Translations under genes and position numbers: made by a program
Assembly: GCF_006402735.1 (NCBI RefSeq)
Contig: NZ_CP017174.1
Span: 5,707,001-5,771,000, forward strand
DNA length: 64,000 nucleotides
Origin: Myxococcus xanthus
GTDB lineage: Bacteria > Myxococcota > Myxococcia > Myxococcales > Myxococcaceae
Reading direction: 5' to 3'
Notes under the pieces: model-generated
Told to the model about the DNA's origin: nothing
Database searches by the model: none
What the model saw: only the letters and a program-made list of their open reading frames with translations
In this document: in pieces, positions 9,922 to 23,600 of the stretch
How positions within the stretch are numbered: position 1 is the first letter of the stretch
Layout: each line of letters begins with the position of its first letter

Positions 9922-10716
9922 ATGAGCAACCCTGAAGTGGTGACGAAGTCCCCGCGCCGGATGCACTGGGGCGTGGGCGTGGCGGCGCTGGTGATGCTGT
10001 TCGCGGGCGTGGGCACGTGGCTGGTGCTGCGCCAGTCGGCGACGGAGCTGCCGCATCCGTCCATGGCGGTCATCCCCAAGCCATCCCATCCCGGCGTGGC
10101 GCCGCGCGCGGAGCCGCCGCTGCCCTCCTCCTCGGAGATGGACGCGCTGCTGCGCACACGGCTCGCTCGGGCGTCGCTCATGCCGGAGTTCGCCACGTGG
10201 CTGAAGGAGCAGGACCTGCTGCGCCGCTTCGTCACCGTCGTGGGCAACGTGGCCAACGGTGACAGCCCCCGCGAGGCAGTGAGCTTCCTCGCTCCGGCCG
10301 GCACCTTCGAGGCACGCCGCAAGGCCGGCAAGCTCGTCATCGAAAAGCAGAGCTACGCGCGCTACGATGTCATCGGCAAGGTGGTGGGCTCGCTCGACGT
10401 GGGCGTGCTGGTGTCCACCTACCGCGAGGTGCGTCACCTGGCCGAGCGCCTCCACAAGGAGACGGCCCGCCCCGGAAGCACCTTCGACGCCACGCTCCAC
10501 CTCGCCTTCGAGCAGGTGCTCGCCGTCCCCGTCATCGACGGTGACGTCGAGGTGCTCCCCAAGGGCGCGCTGTTCGTCTACGCCGACCCGAAGCTCGAAG
10601 GGCTGACGGCCGCGCAGAAGCACCTGCTGCGGATGGGGCCGCAGAACCTCCGCCGCATCCAGGACAAGGTGCGCGAGGCGTCCCAGCAGCTTACCCAGCA
10701 GGCGTCCCGCCGCTGA
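9922..10716 (+). CDS. DUF3014 membrane-anchored protein
   Basis: 264 residues. ATG 9922 has GGAGGA 7 bases before it and is preferred over ATG 9895. A short cytoplasmic N-terminus (SNPEVVTKSPRR) precedes one membrane segment (VAALVMLFAGVGTWLVL, about residues 16-34), a Pro-rich spacer, and a periplasmic domain of the DUF3014 type beginning at SEMDALLRTRLARASL. Family hallmarks are LLRRFVTVVGNVANGDSPRE and the final helix-rich part with RMGPQNLRRIQDKVRE. The molecular role of DUF3014 is not established. A hairpin at 10747-10771 may end its transcript. Confidence 0.82.
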   Translation: MSNPEVVTKSPRRMHWGVGVAALVMLFAGVGTWLVLRQSATELPHPSMAVIPKPSHPGVAPRAEPPLPSSSEMDALLRTRLARASLMPEFATWLKEQDLLRRFVTVVGNVANGDSPREAVSFLAPAGTFEARRKAGKLVIEKQSYARYDVIGKVVGSLDVGVLVSTYREVRHLAERLHKETARPGSTFDATLHLAFEQVLAVPVIDGDVEVLPKGALFVYADPKLEGLTAAQKHLLRMGPQNLRRIQDKVREASQQLTQQASRR

Positions 10717-10746
10717 AGCGGTCACCAGCCCCACCCGCCTGCCTTC

Positions 10747-10771
10747 GCCAGCGCGCGTCACCCGCGCTGGC
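10747..10771 (+). terminator. Possible GC-rich hairpin terminator
   Basis: A perfect 9-bp stem (GCCAGCGCG with CGCGCTGGC) closes a 7-base loop 31 bases after the stop of the DUF3014 gene. No T-tract follows, so intrinsic termination is uncertain. Confidence 0.35.
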
Positions 10772-10968
10772 CCTGGCAGGATGCAACGGGGGCCATGCAG
10801 ATTGCGGCGCTCCGCCATGGGGCGCCGCCTCCGCGCAGAGGGACAAGCCGGGGGCACGGGCGTTGCTACCGGAGAAGCTTTCCTCCGGGACGAAGCGCTG
10901 CCAGGCGGCGTGGAGGCCCGGCAAGCACCGGAGCCCCCGCGCCGGTGTCGCCCCTGCGTCCCGTGTTC

Positions 10969-13083
10969 ATGCGCCTGCCTGTCCTCCCCGTGCTGCTGCT
11001 GTGTCTGATGCTCTCCGGCATCATCGCGGGCGTCCTGCACTTCATGCAGCGCGACCGGCAGGCGCTGGTGGACCAAATGGCGCGCGAGCGACAGGCGCAG
11101 CTGCTGGAGGCCGTGCGCGGCGTCTCCGCCGCCCTGGAGAGCGCGGAGGAGGACCTGCGCTTCGCGGGCGAGCTGCTGGCCCAGCCGGGCACCGCCGAGG
11201 AGCACCGGCGCGAGATGCGCGCCCTGCTGGAGGCGGCGGGGCAGTACAAGGCCATCCTCGTCTTCGGAACGGACGGCCAGGAACGGCTCCGGCTGGTGGA
11301 CCGGCGCAGCGCGGCGGCGATGACGCACCAGTTCACCGCGGAGGACCTGGCCCTCACCGTGGCGCAGGCCCGAAGTCATCCGCCGGGCCACGTCGTCTCA
11401 TCCCCGCCCCTTCCCCGGGCCCAATCGGGCTGGCTGCGCGCCTTCGCCACCGCGCTGCCGGAGGACGCGCAGGACAGCGGCGCCGTCGTCGTGGTGCTGG
11501 TGGACGCCGAGCCGCTCTTCGCCCCGCTGAAGCTGCTCGCGTCGGACTCGGAGACGCAGCTGCTGGTGCTGGGAGTCCATGGAACGCCAACAGCGTTGAC
11601 CCACCCGAACCTGGCGGACAGGTACCGGCGGCTGGACACCGACGGCCACCAGACGCCGGGCCTCACGGCGCTGGCGCGGGCGCTTCGCGCGGGCGAGTCG
11701 GGCACGCACGTCATCGAGCGCAAGGAGGCCGCCCGGCTCGGACTGGGCGACTCGGAGGTGGTGGCCACCTTCAGCCCGGTGCGGTTCAAGAATGGCGCGG
11801 CATGGCCGGTGGCGACGCTCGCGTCGACGCGCGTGCTCCGGACCCATGAGCGCGGCCTGGTGCTGCGCCTGTCGCTGGCGGCGGTGCTCGTCTCCGGGTT
11901 CCTCATCGCCTTCGGTGTGTACGTGGTGCTCGCGCACAGCCGGGCGGAGGCCCTGCGGGAGAGCCAGCTCCATGCGCAGCGGCTGGCGCACCTGCACGAC
12001 AAGACGCAGAAGATTCTCGACAACATCCCCACCGGGGTCCTGGCGCTCTCCTCCTCCCGGCACATCTCCGCCGCCAACCGCGCGCTGAGCGCCCGCATGC
12101 CGGCGGAGGTCGTGGGCCAGCCCCTGACGGCGGCCTTTCCCCAGGCCCAGGCCCCCGTCATCCAGCGGCTGGAGGACCTGGTCCACGCGGCCACGAGCGA
12201 CGGCCGGGTGCGCAGCCTTCACGGTGAACCGCTCTGCCTCTTCGAAGAGCCCGGCCAGTACAACGTCCACGCGGTGCCGCTGGAGCCGAACACGCCGGAG
12301 GTCCACACGCTGGTCGTCATCGAGGACCTGAGCAGCCTGCGCGCGCTGGAAGGACAGCTGCTGCGCGCGGAGAAGCTGGCCACGGTGGGCGTGCTGGCGG
12401 CGGGCATCGCCCATGAGATTGGCACGCCGCTGGGCATCGTCCGCGGCCGGGCCGAGTACGTGCAGGAGAAGCTGGGCCGCGAGCACCCGCAGGCGGCGGG
12501 CCTGGGCACCATCGTCGAACAGATAGACAGGGTGAGCCGGACGCTGCGCCAGCTGCTCGACTTCTCCCGGCTCCAGCCAGCGGACGCGCAGGCGGTCCCG
12601 CTGGAGCCGCTGGCGCACAGCGTGCGGGAGCTGCTGTGGATGGAGGCCGAGCGGCGGCGCCTGAAGCTGGAGGTGACGGTCGCCTCGCCCATGCTGGCGG
12701 TGGCGGCCGACCCCGACCAGTTCCAGCAGGTGCTCATCAACCTGGTGCTCAACGCGTGTGACGCGTGCGAGGCCGGCGGACGCGTCCGGCTGAGCGCGAG
12801 CATGGACACCGCAGACGCACCGGGCGCCTGGGGCATGGTGCGCGTGGACGTGGAGGACAACGGCTGCGGTATTGCCCCCCGCCACGTTCATCAGGTCTTC
12901 GACCCTTTCTTCACCACCAAGAAGCGCGGCCAGGGCACCGGATTGGGCCTGACGATGGTGGCGCACATCGTGCGCAACCACGGAGGCCGTATCGAACTGG
13001 ACAGCGCGCCAGAGCGAGGCACCCGCGTCACCGTGCGCTGGCCCGCCGCGGCGCCCGCCGGAGAGGAGCGACATGTCGTCTAG
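10969..13083 (+). CDS. Membrane sensor histidine kinase
   Basis: 704 residues from ATG 10969 (a GTG at 10945 is an alternative). TM1 is at about residues 3-24 and TM2 at about 298-322; between them lies a 270-residue periplasmic sensor domain. A PAS-like segment follows (KILDNIPTGVLALSS), then HisKA with the phosphorylated His at about 482 (GIAHEIGTPL) and HATPase_c with N-box NLVLNACDAC, G1 DNGCGI and G2 GTGLGLTM. It should autophosphorylate and pass phosphate to the NtrC-type regulator encoded next, whose start overlaps this stop by 11 bases. The signal is unknown; the domain is extracytoplasmic, so an envelope or external cue is likely. Confidence 0.92.
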   Translation: MRLPVLPVLLLCLMLSGIIAGVLHFMQRDRQALVDQMARERQAQLLEAVRGVSAALESAEEDLRFAGELLAQPGTAEEHRREMRALLEAAGQYKAILVFGTDGQERLRLVDRRSAAAMTHQFTAEDLALTVAQARSHPPGHVVSSPPLPRAQSGWLRAFATALPEDAQDSGAVVVVLVDAEPLFAPLKLLASDSETQLLVLGVHGTPTALTHPNLADRYRRLDTDGHQTPGLTALARALRAGESGTHVIERKEAARLGLGDSEVVATFSPVRFKNGAAWPVATLASTRVLRTHERGLVLRLSLAAVLVSGFLIAFGVYVVLAHSRAEALRESQLHAQRLAHLHDKTQKILDNIPTGVLALSSSRHISAANRALSARMPAEVVGQPLTAAFPQAQAPVIQRLEDLVHAATSDGRVRSLHGEPLCLFEEPGQYNVHAVPLEPNTPEVHTLVVIEDLSSLRALEGQLLRAEKLATVGVLAAGIAHEIGTPLGIVRGRAEYVQEKLGREHPQAAGLGTIVEQIDRVSRTLRQLLDFSRLQPADAQAVPLEPLAHSVRELLWMEAERRRLKLEVTVASPMLAVAADPDQFQQVLINLVLNACDACEAGGRVRLSASMDTADAPGAWGMVRVDVEDNGCGIAPRHVHQVFDPFFTTKKRGQGTGLGLTMVAHIVRNHGGRIELDSAPERGTRVTVRWPAAAPAGEERHVV

Positions 13084-14446
13084 AGCCAGGGTCCTCGTCG
13101 TCGACGACCACGTCGAGATGGGGCAGATGTTGAGGGAACCGCTGACGGACGACGGCTACAAGGTCGACATCGCCACCGGCGGCGCGGATGCCATCGCCCA
13201 GCTGCGCGCACGCGTCTACGACGCGGTGCTGTGCGACCTGCGAATGCAGGACGTGGACGGCTTCGACGTGCTGGACGCCGCGCGCAAGCTGGACCCGGAC
13301 CTGCCCGTGGTGATGATGACGGCCTTCGGCGGCGTGGAGAGCGCCGTGGAGGCGATGAAGCGCGGCGCGTTCCACTACTTCACCAAGCCCTTCCGGCTGG
13401 ACGAGGTGCGCCTGTCCCTGGAGCGCGCGCTGGAGCAGCGCCGCCTGCGCACCGAGCACCGCACGCTCAAGCAGCAGGCCGCGGACCGCGGGGGCCTGGG
13501 CGCCCTGGTGGGCAGCAGCGCCGCGATGCGCGACCTCTACGCGTTGATTGAGCGGGTGGCCTGGTCCAGCGCCCCGGTGCTGGTACGCGGCGAAAGCGGC
13601 AGCGGCAAGGAGCTGGTCGCCCGGGCCCTGCACTTCGAGGGCACCCGGCGCGCGGGGCCCTTCGTGGCCGTCAACTGCACCGCGCTGCCACACGCGCTTC
13701 TGGAGAGTGAGCTGTTCGGCCACGTCAAAGGCGCCTTCACCGGCGCCACCACGGCTCGGCGTGGCCTCTTCGTGGAGGCGGACGGCGGCACCCTGTTCCT
13801 GGACGAGATTGGCGACATGGCCCCCGAGCTCCAGGCCCGGCTGCTCCGCGTGCTGGAGGACGGCGAGGTGCGGGCCGTGGGCGCGGACGGCACGCGCACG
13901 GTGGATGTGCGGGTAGTGGCCGCGACGCACCAGGACCTGGAGACGCGCGTCAAGGAAGGCCGCTTCCGCGCGGACGTCTTCTACCGGCTCAACGTCGTCA
14001 CGCTGCGGCTGCCACCCCTGCGCGAGCGCCGCGAGGACATCCCCGCGCTCATCGAGCACTTCCTCCAGCAGGCCAAGGCACGCAATCCGCGCTCCACGGT
14101 GCAGCGGTTCTCGCCGGAGACGCTGGCCGCGCTGGGGGCCCTTCCCTGGGCGGGCAACGTGCGCGAGCTGGAGAACCTGGTGCAGCGGCTGGTCGTGCTC
14201 GGCTCGACGGAGGTGGTGGACCTGCCGCAGCTGCGTCCCCACCTGCCCTCGGACACCAGCCAGGAGAACCACCCGCTGGCCGCGGCGCTGCGCACCATCG
14301 TCCCCCTGAGGCAGCTGGAGACGGAGTACATCGCCTGGGCCGTGGCCCGCTGCGGGGGAAACAAGACGAAGGCGGCGGAGCTGCTCGGCATCGACGTCTC
14401 CACCATCCACCGGCGCGAGCGCGCGGAAGGCAATCCGCAACGCTGA
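13073..14446 (+). CDS. NtrC-family sigma-54-dependent response regulator
   Basis: 457 residues. Receiver domain 1-120 with acidic pair D11-D12, phospho-acceptor D55 (CDLRMQDVDG) and Lys in FTKPF. AAA+ domain about 145-380 with Walker A GESGSGKE, sigma-54 contact loop GAFTGA, Walker B LFLDEIGDM and PWAGNVRELENL. C-terminal Fis-type HTH (NKTKAAELLGIDVSTIHRR). All key residues are present, unlike the decayed homologue at 4.5 kb. The gene overlaps the kinase gene by 11 bases, so the two are translationally coupled and form a cognate pair. It should activate sigma-54 promoters when phosphorylated; its targets are not evident here. Confidence 0.94.
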   Translation: MSSRARVLVVDDHVEMGQMLREPLTDDGYKVDIATGGADAIAQLRARVYDAVLCDLRMQDVDGFDVLDAARKLDPDLPVVMMTAFGGVESAVEAMKRGAFHYFTKPFRLDEVRLSLERALEQRRLRTEHRTLKQQAADRGGLGALVGSSAAMRDLYALIERVAWSSAPVLVRGESGSGKELVARALHFEGTRRAGPFVAVNCTALPHALLESELFGHVKGAFTGATTARRGLFVEADGGTLFLDEIGDMAPELQARLLRVLEDGEVRAVGADGTRTVDVRVVAATHQDLETRVKEGRFRADVFYRLNVVTLRLPPLRERREDIPALIEHFLQQAKARNPRSTVQRFSPETLAALGALPWAGNVRELENLVQRLVVLGSTEVVDLPQLRPHLPSDTSQENHPLAAALRTIVPLRQLETEYIAWAVARCGGNKTKAAELLGIDVSTIHRRERAEGNPQR

Positions 14447-14535
14447 CCTGGGCACGCTGCAACGGTGAGCGGGCCAGGGTTGAGATGTCTCAGAGGGACG
14501 GGAGCACGGCACGGGCCTTGTAGATGACACAGGGC

Positions 14536-15078
14536 ATGAACCGAACCCTCCTGTCTCTCCTTGCCGCGGTCAGTCTGGTTGGTTGCGCCTCCAAGCCCAA
14601 GACGTCCTCCGTCACGGACAACCTGCCCGACCGGCAGCGCAGCCCCGCCGCCACGGCGGAAACGTCCAACCGGACCTCCGATGAAGACGAGGACGCGGCC
14701 CGCCGGGCCACGGGCCCGCTGTCCGCCGAGCCGGTGTACTTCGAGCTCGACTCGGCCACGCTGCGGCCCGAGTCCCGCGACATGCTCGCGCAGCTCGCCA
14801 CGGGCCTGCGGGAGCGGCCCCTCACGCGGGTGACGGTGTCGGGCCACACCTGCGAGCTGGGGACCACGGAGTACAACATCGCGCTGGGCCACCGGCGCGC
14901 GGCCGTGGTGCGCGACTACCTGCGCAACCTGGGCGTGGAGCCCAAGCAGCTCTCCATCGTCTCCTACGGCGAGGAGCGGCCGCTGTCCGAGGCCCACACA
15001 GAAGAGGCGTTCCGCAAGAACCGCCGCGCGGAGTTCACCTTCTCCTCGAAGGAGCAGGCCACGCGCGGGGGGCTATAA
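14536..15078 (+). CDS. OmpA/Pal-like peptidoglycan-associated lipoprotein
   Basis: 180 residues from ATG 14536 (ATG 14524 is in frame just upstream). Lipoprotein signal with lipobox LVGC, then a disordered Ser/Thr/Asp linker to about residue 60. The OmpA C-terminal domain follows: VYFELDSATLRPESRDML, then VSGHTCELGTTEYNIALGHR, the peptidoglycan-contact segment, and FRKNRRAEF. It should tether the outer membrane to peptidoglycan, as Pal does. No tol genes are nearby, so this is probably one of several Pal paralogues rather than the Tol-Pal member. It lies 89 bases after the response regulator but has room for its own promoter. Confidence 0.88.
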   Translation: MNRTLLSLLAAVSLVGCASKPKTSSVTDNLPDRQRSPAATAETSNRTSDEDEDAARRATGPLSAEPVYFELDSATLRPESRDMLAQLATGLRERPLTRVTVSGHTCELGTTEYNIALGHRRAAVVRDYLRNLGVEPKQLSIVSYGEERPLSEAHTEEAFRKNRRAEFTFSSKEQATRGGL

Positions 15079-15113
15079 TCGCGCGCGCGATTGATAACCC
15101 AGCGCTATCAATC
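15074..15113 (+). promoter_or_regulatory. Possible -10 element followed by a palindromic operator
   Basis: TATAAT, a perfect sigma-70 -10 box, lies at 15074-15079 across the stop codon of the OmpA-like gene. Ten bases further on is a perfect 8-bp inverted repeat, GATTGATA (15089-15096) and TATCAATC (15106-15113), with a 9-base centre. In this GC-rich genome such an AT-rich element is unusual. No good -35 box is seen, so the promoter is tentative. The repeat lies where a repressor would block transcription of the gene at 15185. Confidence 0.42.
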
Positions 15114-15184
15114 CACGAACAACTTGTTCCTCCCAGTGTTCGACGTGCGCCGCTACCTTCCGGCTTCCACAAGGGGGGACACGC

Positions 15185-15667
15185 ATGAAGACGTGGGTGA
15201 AGTGGCTCTGGGGTATCTCGCTGGATGTCGTGGTTCTGGGAGTGGGCGCCGTCGCCAGCTTCGTCGCCTTCGCCGCCTGGTCCGAAGGCACGCTCACTCA
15301 GTACTGGACCTTCCGTGTGGGGTTCATGGCGGCCCCCGCGATGGTCATCGCGCTGATATCCGCGGGCGCCCTCCGCGATGCCGCCTGGCATTGCTGGCTG
15401 CGATTCGGACTGTTCGAAACGGTTTCGGTCCTGCTGGTCTGGGCGGTGCCAGGCAGTCCCTATGTGGCGGGGACGCGTGTCAGTGAAACCAACGTGCTCT
15501 TCAGCCTGGCTGTGCTCCTGGACGTGGCCGTCTACGGGCTGGGGTTGTTCCTGATGAATCGATTCATGCGGCGGCGGTCGCGAGGCCCCTCCGTCGAGAG
15601 GCGGGTCCAGACGAAGCGACTTCCCTCCACCGGAAGGTGGCCGACACCTGGAGGGGCGGGCCACTGA
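15185..15667 (+). CDS. Small integral membrane protein, unknown
   Basis: 160 residues. AAGGGGGG lies just before the ATG. There are four likely membrane segments: about residues 8-32 (LDVVVLGVGAVASFVAFAAW), 44-64, 72-92 and 102-124. A basic, Ser/Arg-rich cytoplasmic tail follows (RRRSRGPSVERR). I recognise no family motif. It is probably transcribed alone from the region holding the TATAAT box and the palindrome at 15074-15113, so it may be controlled by a repressor. It converges on the hydrolase gene. Confidence 0.65.
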   Translation: MKTWVKWLWGISLDVVVLGVGAVASFVAFAAWSEGTLTQYWTFRVGFMAAPAMVIALISAGALRDAAWHCWLRFGLFETVSVLLVWAVPGSPYVAGTRVSETNVLFSLAVLLDVAVYGLGLFLMNRFMRRRSRGPSVERRVQTKRLPSTGRWPTPGGAGH

Positions 15668-15709
15668 CCTGCCCCGCTCGTTCTCGACTGTCGGAACAAT
15701 TGGGACGGC

Positions 15710-16576
15710 TCAACGCACGGAACTGGCCGCCGCGCGGGCTGTCTCCAGGCCGTCGAGGAACGCGAGGATGCGCTGTGCGCAGCGCTCCGGCTGCTCCAAC
15801 GGAAAGAGGTGTCCCGCGCCGGGAAGCTCCTCCGTCTGAGGCTCATTCAGGGTGAGGCGTGCCCGCTCCAGCGCGTCGCCCGTCAGCGTGTCGGACTCGC
15901 CGCCGCGAATCACCAGGGCCGGGACGTTCACGGTGCCCAGCTCCCGCCAGACGTCCTTGGGAGACGTCTCGAAGACACGCGCCTCCCAGGCCTTGGGGAT
16001 GGTCAGCTTGAAGCCACCGTCCGGGGCCTCGGTGAGGCCGTGGGTGATGTAGTCCTGGAAGCACTCCGGGTCGAAGCGCGCGAACAGCGGCTTCTTGCCG
16101 TAGCTTCGCGAGGCCTCTTCCCGTGCGCCCCAAGACTCACGCCGCCGCCTCGCCAGACTCGCGGGAGGCACGCGGCTTCGCAACCCGAGCAGCGTCAAGG
16201 CACGGAGCGCCCATTCCCGCGCCCCCGTGAACAACACCGGGTCCAACGCCACCACGGCCCGGAAGAGCGCGGGAGCCTTCGCGCACGCGAGCAGCGTCGC
16301 CACGCCGCCCATGCTGTGCCCCACGCCCACGATGCCCTGCACGCCCTGAGCACGCAGGGCGTGAATCAGGTCATCCGCCATGTCATCCCAGGTCCGCATC
16401 TCCAGCGGGTCCGAGCCCGGCACGAGACACCGCGTGCGAAGCGTGAAGACGTGGTAGCGCGGCTTCAGGTGCTCGATGAGCTTCCGGTAGCACCCCGGAG
16501 GAAAGCCATTGGCGTGGGCCAGGTGCAGCACCGGACCGGTGCCACCCCAGTCCTCCATCTGAAGGGCTTCGCGCAT
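15710..16576 (-). CDS. Alpha/beta-hydrolase
   Basis: 288 residues. The alpha/beta-hydrolase fold shows the oxyanion segment HANGFPPGCY, the nucleophile elbow GHSMGG (Ser near 107), a lid of about 60 helical and basic residues, the acid region GGESDTLTGDALE and the catalytic His in GAGHLFPLE. There is no signal peptide, so it is cytoplasmic. The substrate cannot be predicted; relatives include esterases and lactone or ester hydrolases. It follows the MnmC-like gene on the same strand by 39 bases, so it may be the last gene of a tgt operon, although no functional link is obvious. Confidence 0.85.
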   Translation of the reverse strand: MREALQMEDWGGTGPVLHLAHANGFPPGCYRKLIEHLKPRYHVFTLRTRCLVPGSDPLEMRTWDDMADDLIHALRAQGVQGIVGVGHSMGGVATLLACAKAPALFRAVVALDPVLFTGAREWALRALTLLGLRSRVPPASLARRRRESWGAREEASRSYGKKPLFARFDPECFQDYITHGLTEAPDGGFKLTIPKAWEARVFETSPKDVWRELGTVNVPALVIRGGESDTLTGDALERARLTLNEPQTEELPGAGHLFPLEQPERCAQRILAFLDGLETARAAASSVR

Positions 16577-16615
16577 GTCCCGTCGATTACCCCGGACCGC
16601 GGCGAATGTCTTCCG

Positions 16616-20558
<3,943 letters not shown>

Positions 20559-20583
20559 TCCGACAGACACTGGTGGAAACACG

Positions 20584-20630
20584 AATCGCCGCCCGGCCCG
20601 GGGATGCGCTCCCGGGACGAGGCGGCGATT
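20584..20630. terminator. Bidirectional hairpin between convergent genes
   Basis: AATCGCCGCC (20584-20593) pairs with GGCGGCGATT (20621-20630), enclosing a second GC-rich inverted repeat (CCCGGGG and CTCCCGGG). It lies between the stops of the ABC-F gene and the repeat lipoprotein gene and could end both transcripts. Confidence 0.6.
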
Positions 20631-20655
20631 GCCGTTTCACCCTGCCCTGGCGGGA

Positions 20656-23600
20656 CTACGGGTTCCGGACGCCGAACGAGGAGCCGCCCACGAACCAGTC
20701 ATCCCGCGTGTCCGAGTCCGTGGCACCGATGCGCTGCACGGAAGAGGACCGGCCCTGGGTGACGAAGGCCTGAGACCAATCCACGGAGACCTCCCATGCA
20801 GTCGGGAAGCTCGCATACGTGCACAGCGCGCCGTTGCAGTTCGCCGGCAGCCACAGGGACTCGTCTTGGAGCGCCTGGAGCAGCGCGGGATAGCCCGCGA
20901 AGGAATTGCTCGGAACGACGACAGCCAGCGCATCCTGGGTGACGTCGAATCCGTCCTGGATGCGCAAGGTCCGGTTGCCGGTCCCCACGCCGAGCGTGGT
21001 GCCATGGAAATCCCAGGCGGTGTCATAGTTCCAGAAGAAGGAGGAGGCGGGGTACTGCGTCTTGCTCAGCGTCTCCGAGCCCGGGGCATCCGCGCCCGGT
21101 GTAACGCGGTCCGGGTTGAGGTGGATGACGATGATGTCCCCCGACGCGACCTGCACGTCCGGCAGCGTCGCCAGGGTGGCGTTTCCATCCAGGAGCGTGG
21201 CCCCCATGACGGAGCCGCTCGTCAGGACAACCAACTCCACCAGGTCCCGGTTCTGCTGAACATTGGGCGCCACCTCGGACAGACGCAGCCGGGCCGGCAC
21301 CTGGTAGCCCGTGAAGCTGGTCGAAGCGGCCGTGCTGTCGACGGAGACGCCGCGCCGGTCCCGCACGCTGCTCGCCACCGTCACCGTGTACCGCTGCCGC
21401 GGCGTCTGGCTGGCGGTGCTGAGCCAGACCTCGCCGGTACTCAGCACGACCGCATCCATGACGCTCAGTCCAGGGATGGAGAACTGGCTGCCGTTGCGCT
21501 GGACAGAGAGCGGGTCGATGGCGCGGGTGAATCGCAGGATGACCGAATCGTGGTGCATCGCCTGCGCCCCCGTCACCCGAGGCGCCGGGCAGGAGTGGAC
21601 GGTGGCCTGGCTCTCCGTCCACACGGAGGGCTGGATGGTATGAGTCGTCTGTGTCCCGCTCATGAAGACCCAGAGCGGAGACACCACCGTCAGTGAGCAC
21701 CCCTGCGAGAGCGCCAAGGTGTCGTGGAACGGCTCCGCGACGCGCAGCCGCAGGGCCGCCGCGCCTGGAGAACCTTCGGGAACGCCCGCCGTCGTGAATG
21801 GCGCCTGGACATGGCCGAGCCCGGCATTGGAGAAGCCCGGGTTGCCAATGGTGCCGGTGATGGAGATGTACTCGGACTCGTAGGCGGGCGGCGTGCCCGT
21901 GGTGACATCCACGCCGCTCACGTCCTGGACCAGGTCCGACAGCGAGTGGCCCGTGCTGAGCACGGCGTACGCGGAGATGCGGGCGCGCGTCTGGCCATTC
22001 ACAAGGCTCTTCTCGGAGACGGTGACACGCACCCGGGCGCCCGCTTGCGGCGCGGGAGAGAGCGTGAGCGGGTCCACCTCGACGAAGAGCGCGGGCCCGG
22101 CCTGCTCGGCCTGGAGGAAGAAGCCCGCCGCGTCATTCACCACGTTGCCCACGGCCGGCTTGACATAGGTGATGCGAGCACCGCTGATGACCAGGTTCAC
22201 CGTGCCGGTCGCGGCATTGCGAACCGCCTGGATCTGCTCCGAGGCGAGCCGGTCCAGGGAGGGCAGCACATAGACGGCCTGCTTCGCCAGCTCCACGTTG
22301 CCCGCGTGGTCCACCGAGGCGAAGCGCAGCGTCGTGCTGGCGGAAATGGAGATAGGTCCCGCGTACACCGGCGAGCCCGCCTCCGGCGCCGAGCCGTCCA
22401 GCGTGTAACGCGTCTCGCGGCACCCCGAGCCGTTGTCACTGCACGACAGCGTCACGGTGACGGCATCCGTGTACGAGCCGCCCCCGGGCGAGACCGTCGT
22501 CACCGGGGCCACCGTGTCCAGTGTGTACTGTTCGGACTTCGCCGGCTCGGCGTTGCCCGCCAGGTCCACGGAGAAGAAGCGCAGCGTGGCGCTGGTAGAG
22601 ATGGAGATGGCCGCCGAATAGCGGAGGCTGGAAGTCGTGGGCGCACTGCCATCCAGCGTGTAGTACGTGGCCGCGCAGCCACTGCCGTCGGCGTTGTCCG
22701 TGCAGGCCAGCACCACCGACTGCGTGCTCCGGTAGGTGCCGCCCGCGGGCGTCGCCGTCGTCACCGGGGCCACCGTGTCCAGCGCATACTGTTCGGACTT
22801 CGCCGGCTCGGCGTTGCCCGCCAGGTCCACGGAGAAGAAGCGCAGCGTGGCGCTGGTGGAGATGGAGATGGCTGCCGAATAGCGGAGGCTGGAAGTCGTG
22901 GGCGCACTGCCATCCAGCGTGTAGTACGTGGCCGCGCAGCCACTGCCGTCGGCGTTGTCCGTGCAGGCCAGCACCACCGACTGTGTGCTCCGGTAGGTGC
23001 CGCCCGCGGGCGTCGCCGTCGTCACCGGGGCCACCGTGTCCAGCGCATACTGTTCGGACTTCGCCGGCTCGACGTTGCCCGCCAGGTCCACGGAGAAGAA
23101 GCGCAGCGTGGCGCTGGTGGAGATGGAGATGGCCGCCGAATAGCGGAGACTGGAAGTCGTGGGCGCACTGCCATCCAGCGTGTAGTACGTGGCCGCGCAG
23201 CCACTGCCGTCGGCGTTGTCCGTGCAGGCCAGCACCACCGACTGTGTGCTCCGGTAGGTGCCGCCCGCGGGCGTCGCCGTCGTCACCGGGGCCACCGTGT
23301 CCAGCGCATACTGTTCGGACTTCGCCGGCTCGACGTTGCCCGCCAGGTCCACGGAGAAGAAGCGCAGCGTGGCGCTGGTGGAGATGGAGATGGCCGCCGA
23401 ATAGCGGAGGCTGAAAGTCGTGGGCGCACTGCCATCCAGCGTGTAGTACGTGGCCGCGCAGCCACTGCCGTCGGCGTTGTCCGTGCAGGCCAGCACCACC
23501 GACTGCGTGCTCCGGTAGGTGCCGCCCGCGGGCGTCGCCGTCGTCACCGGGGCCACCGTGTCCAGCGCATACTGTTCGGACTTCGCCGGCTCGACGTTGC

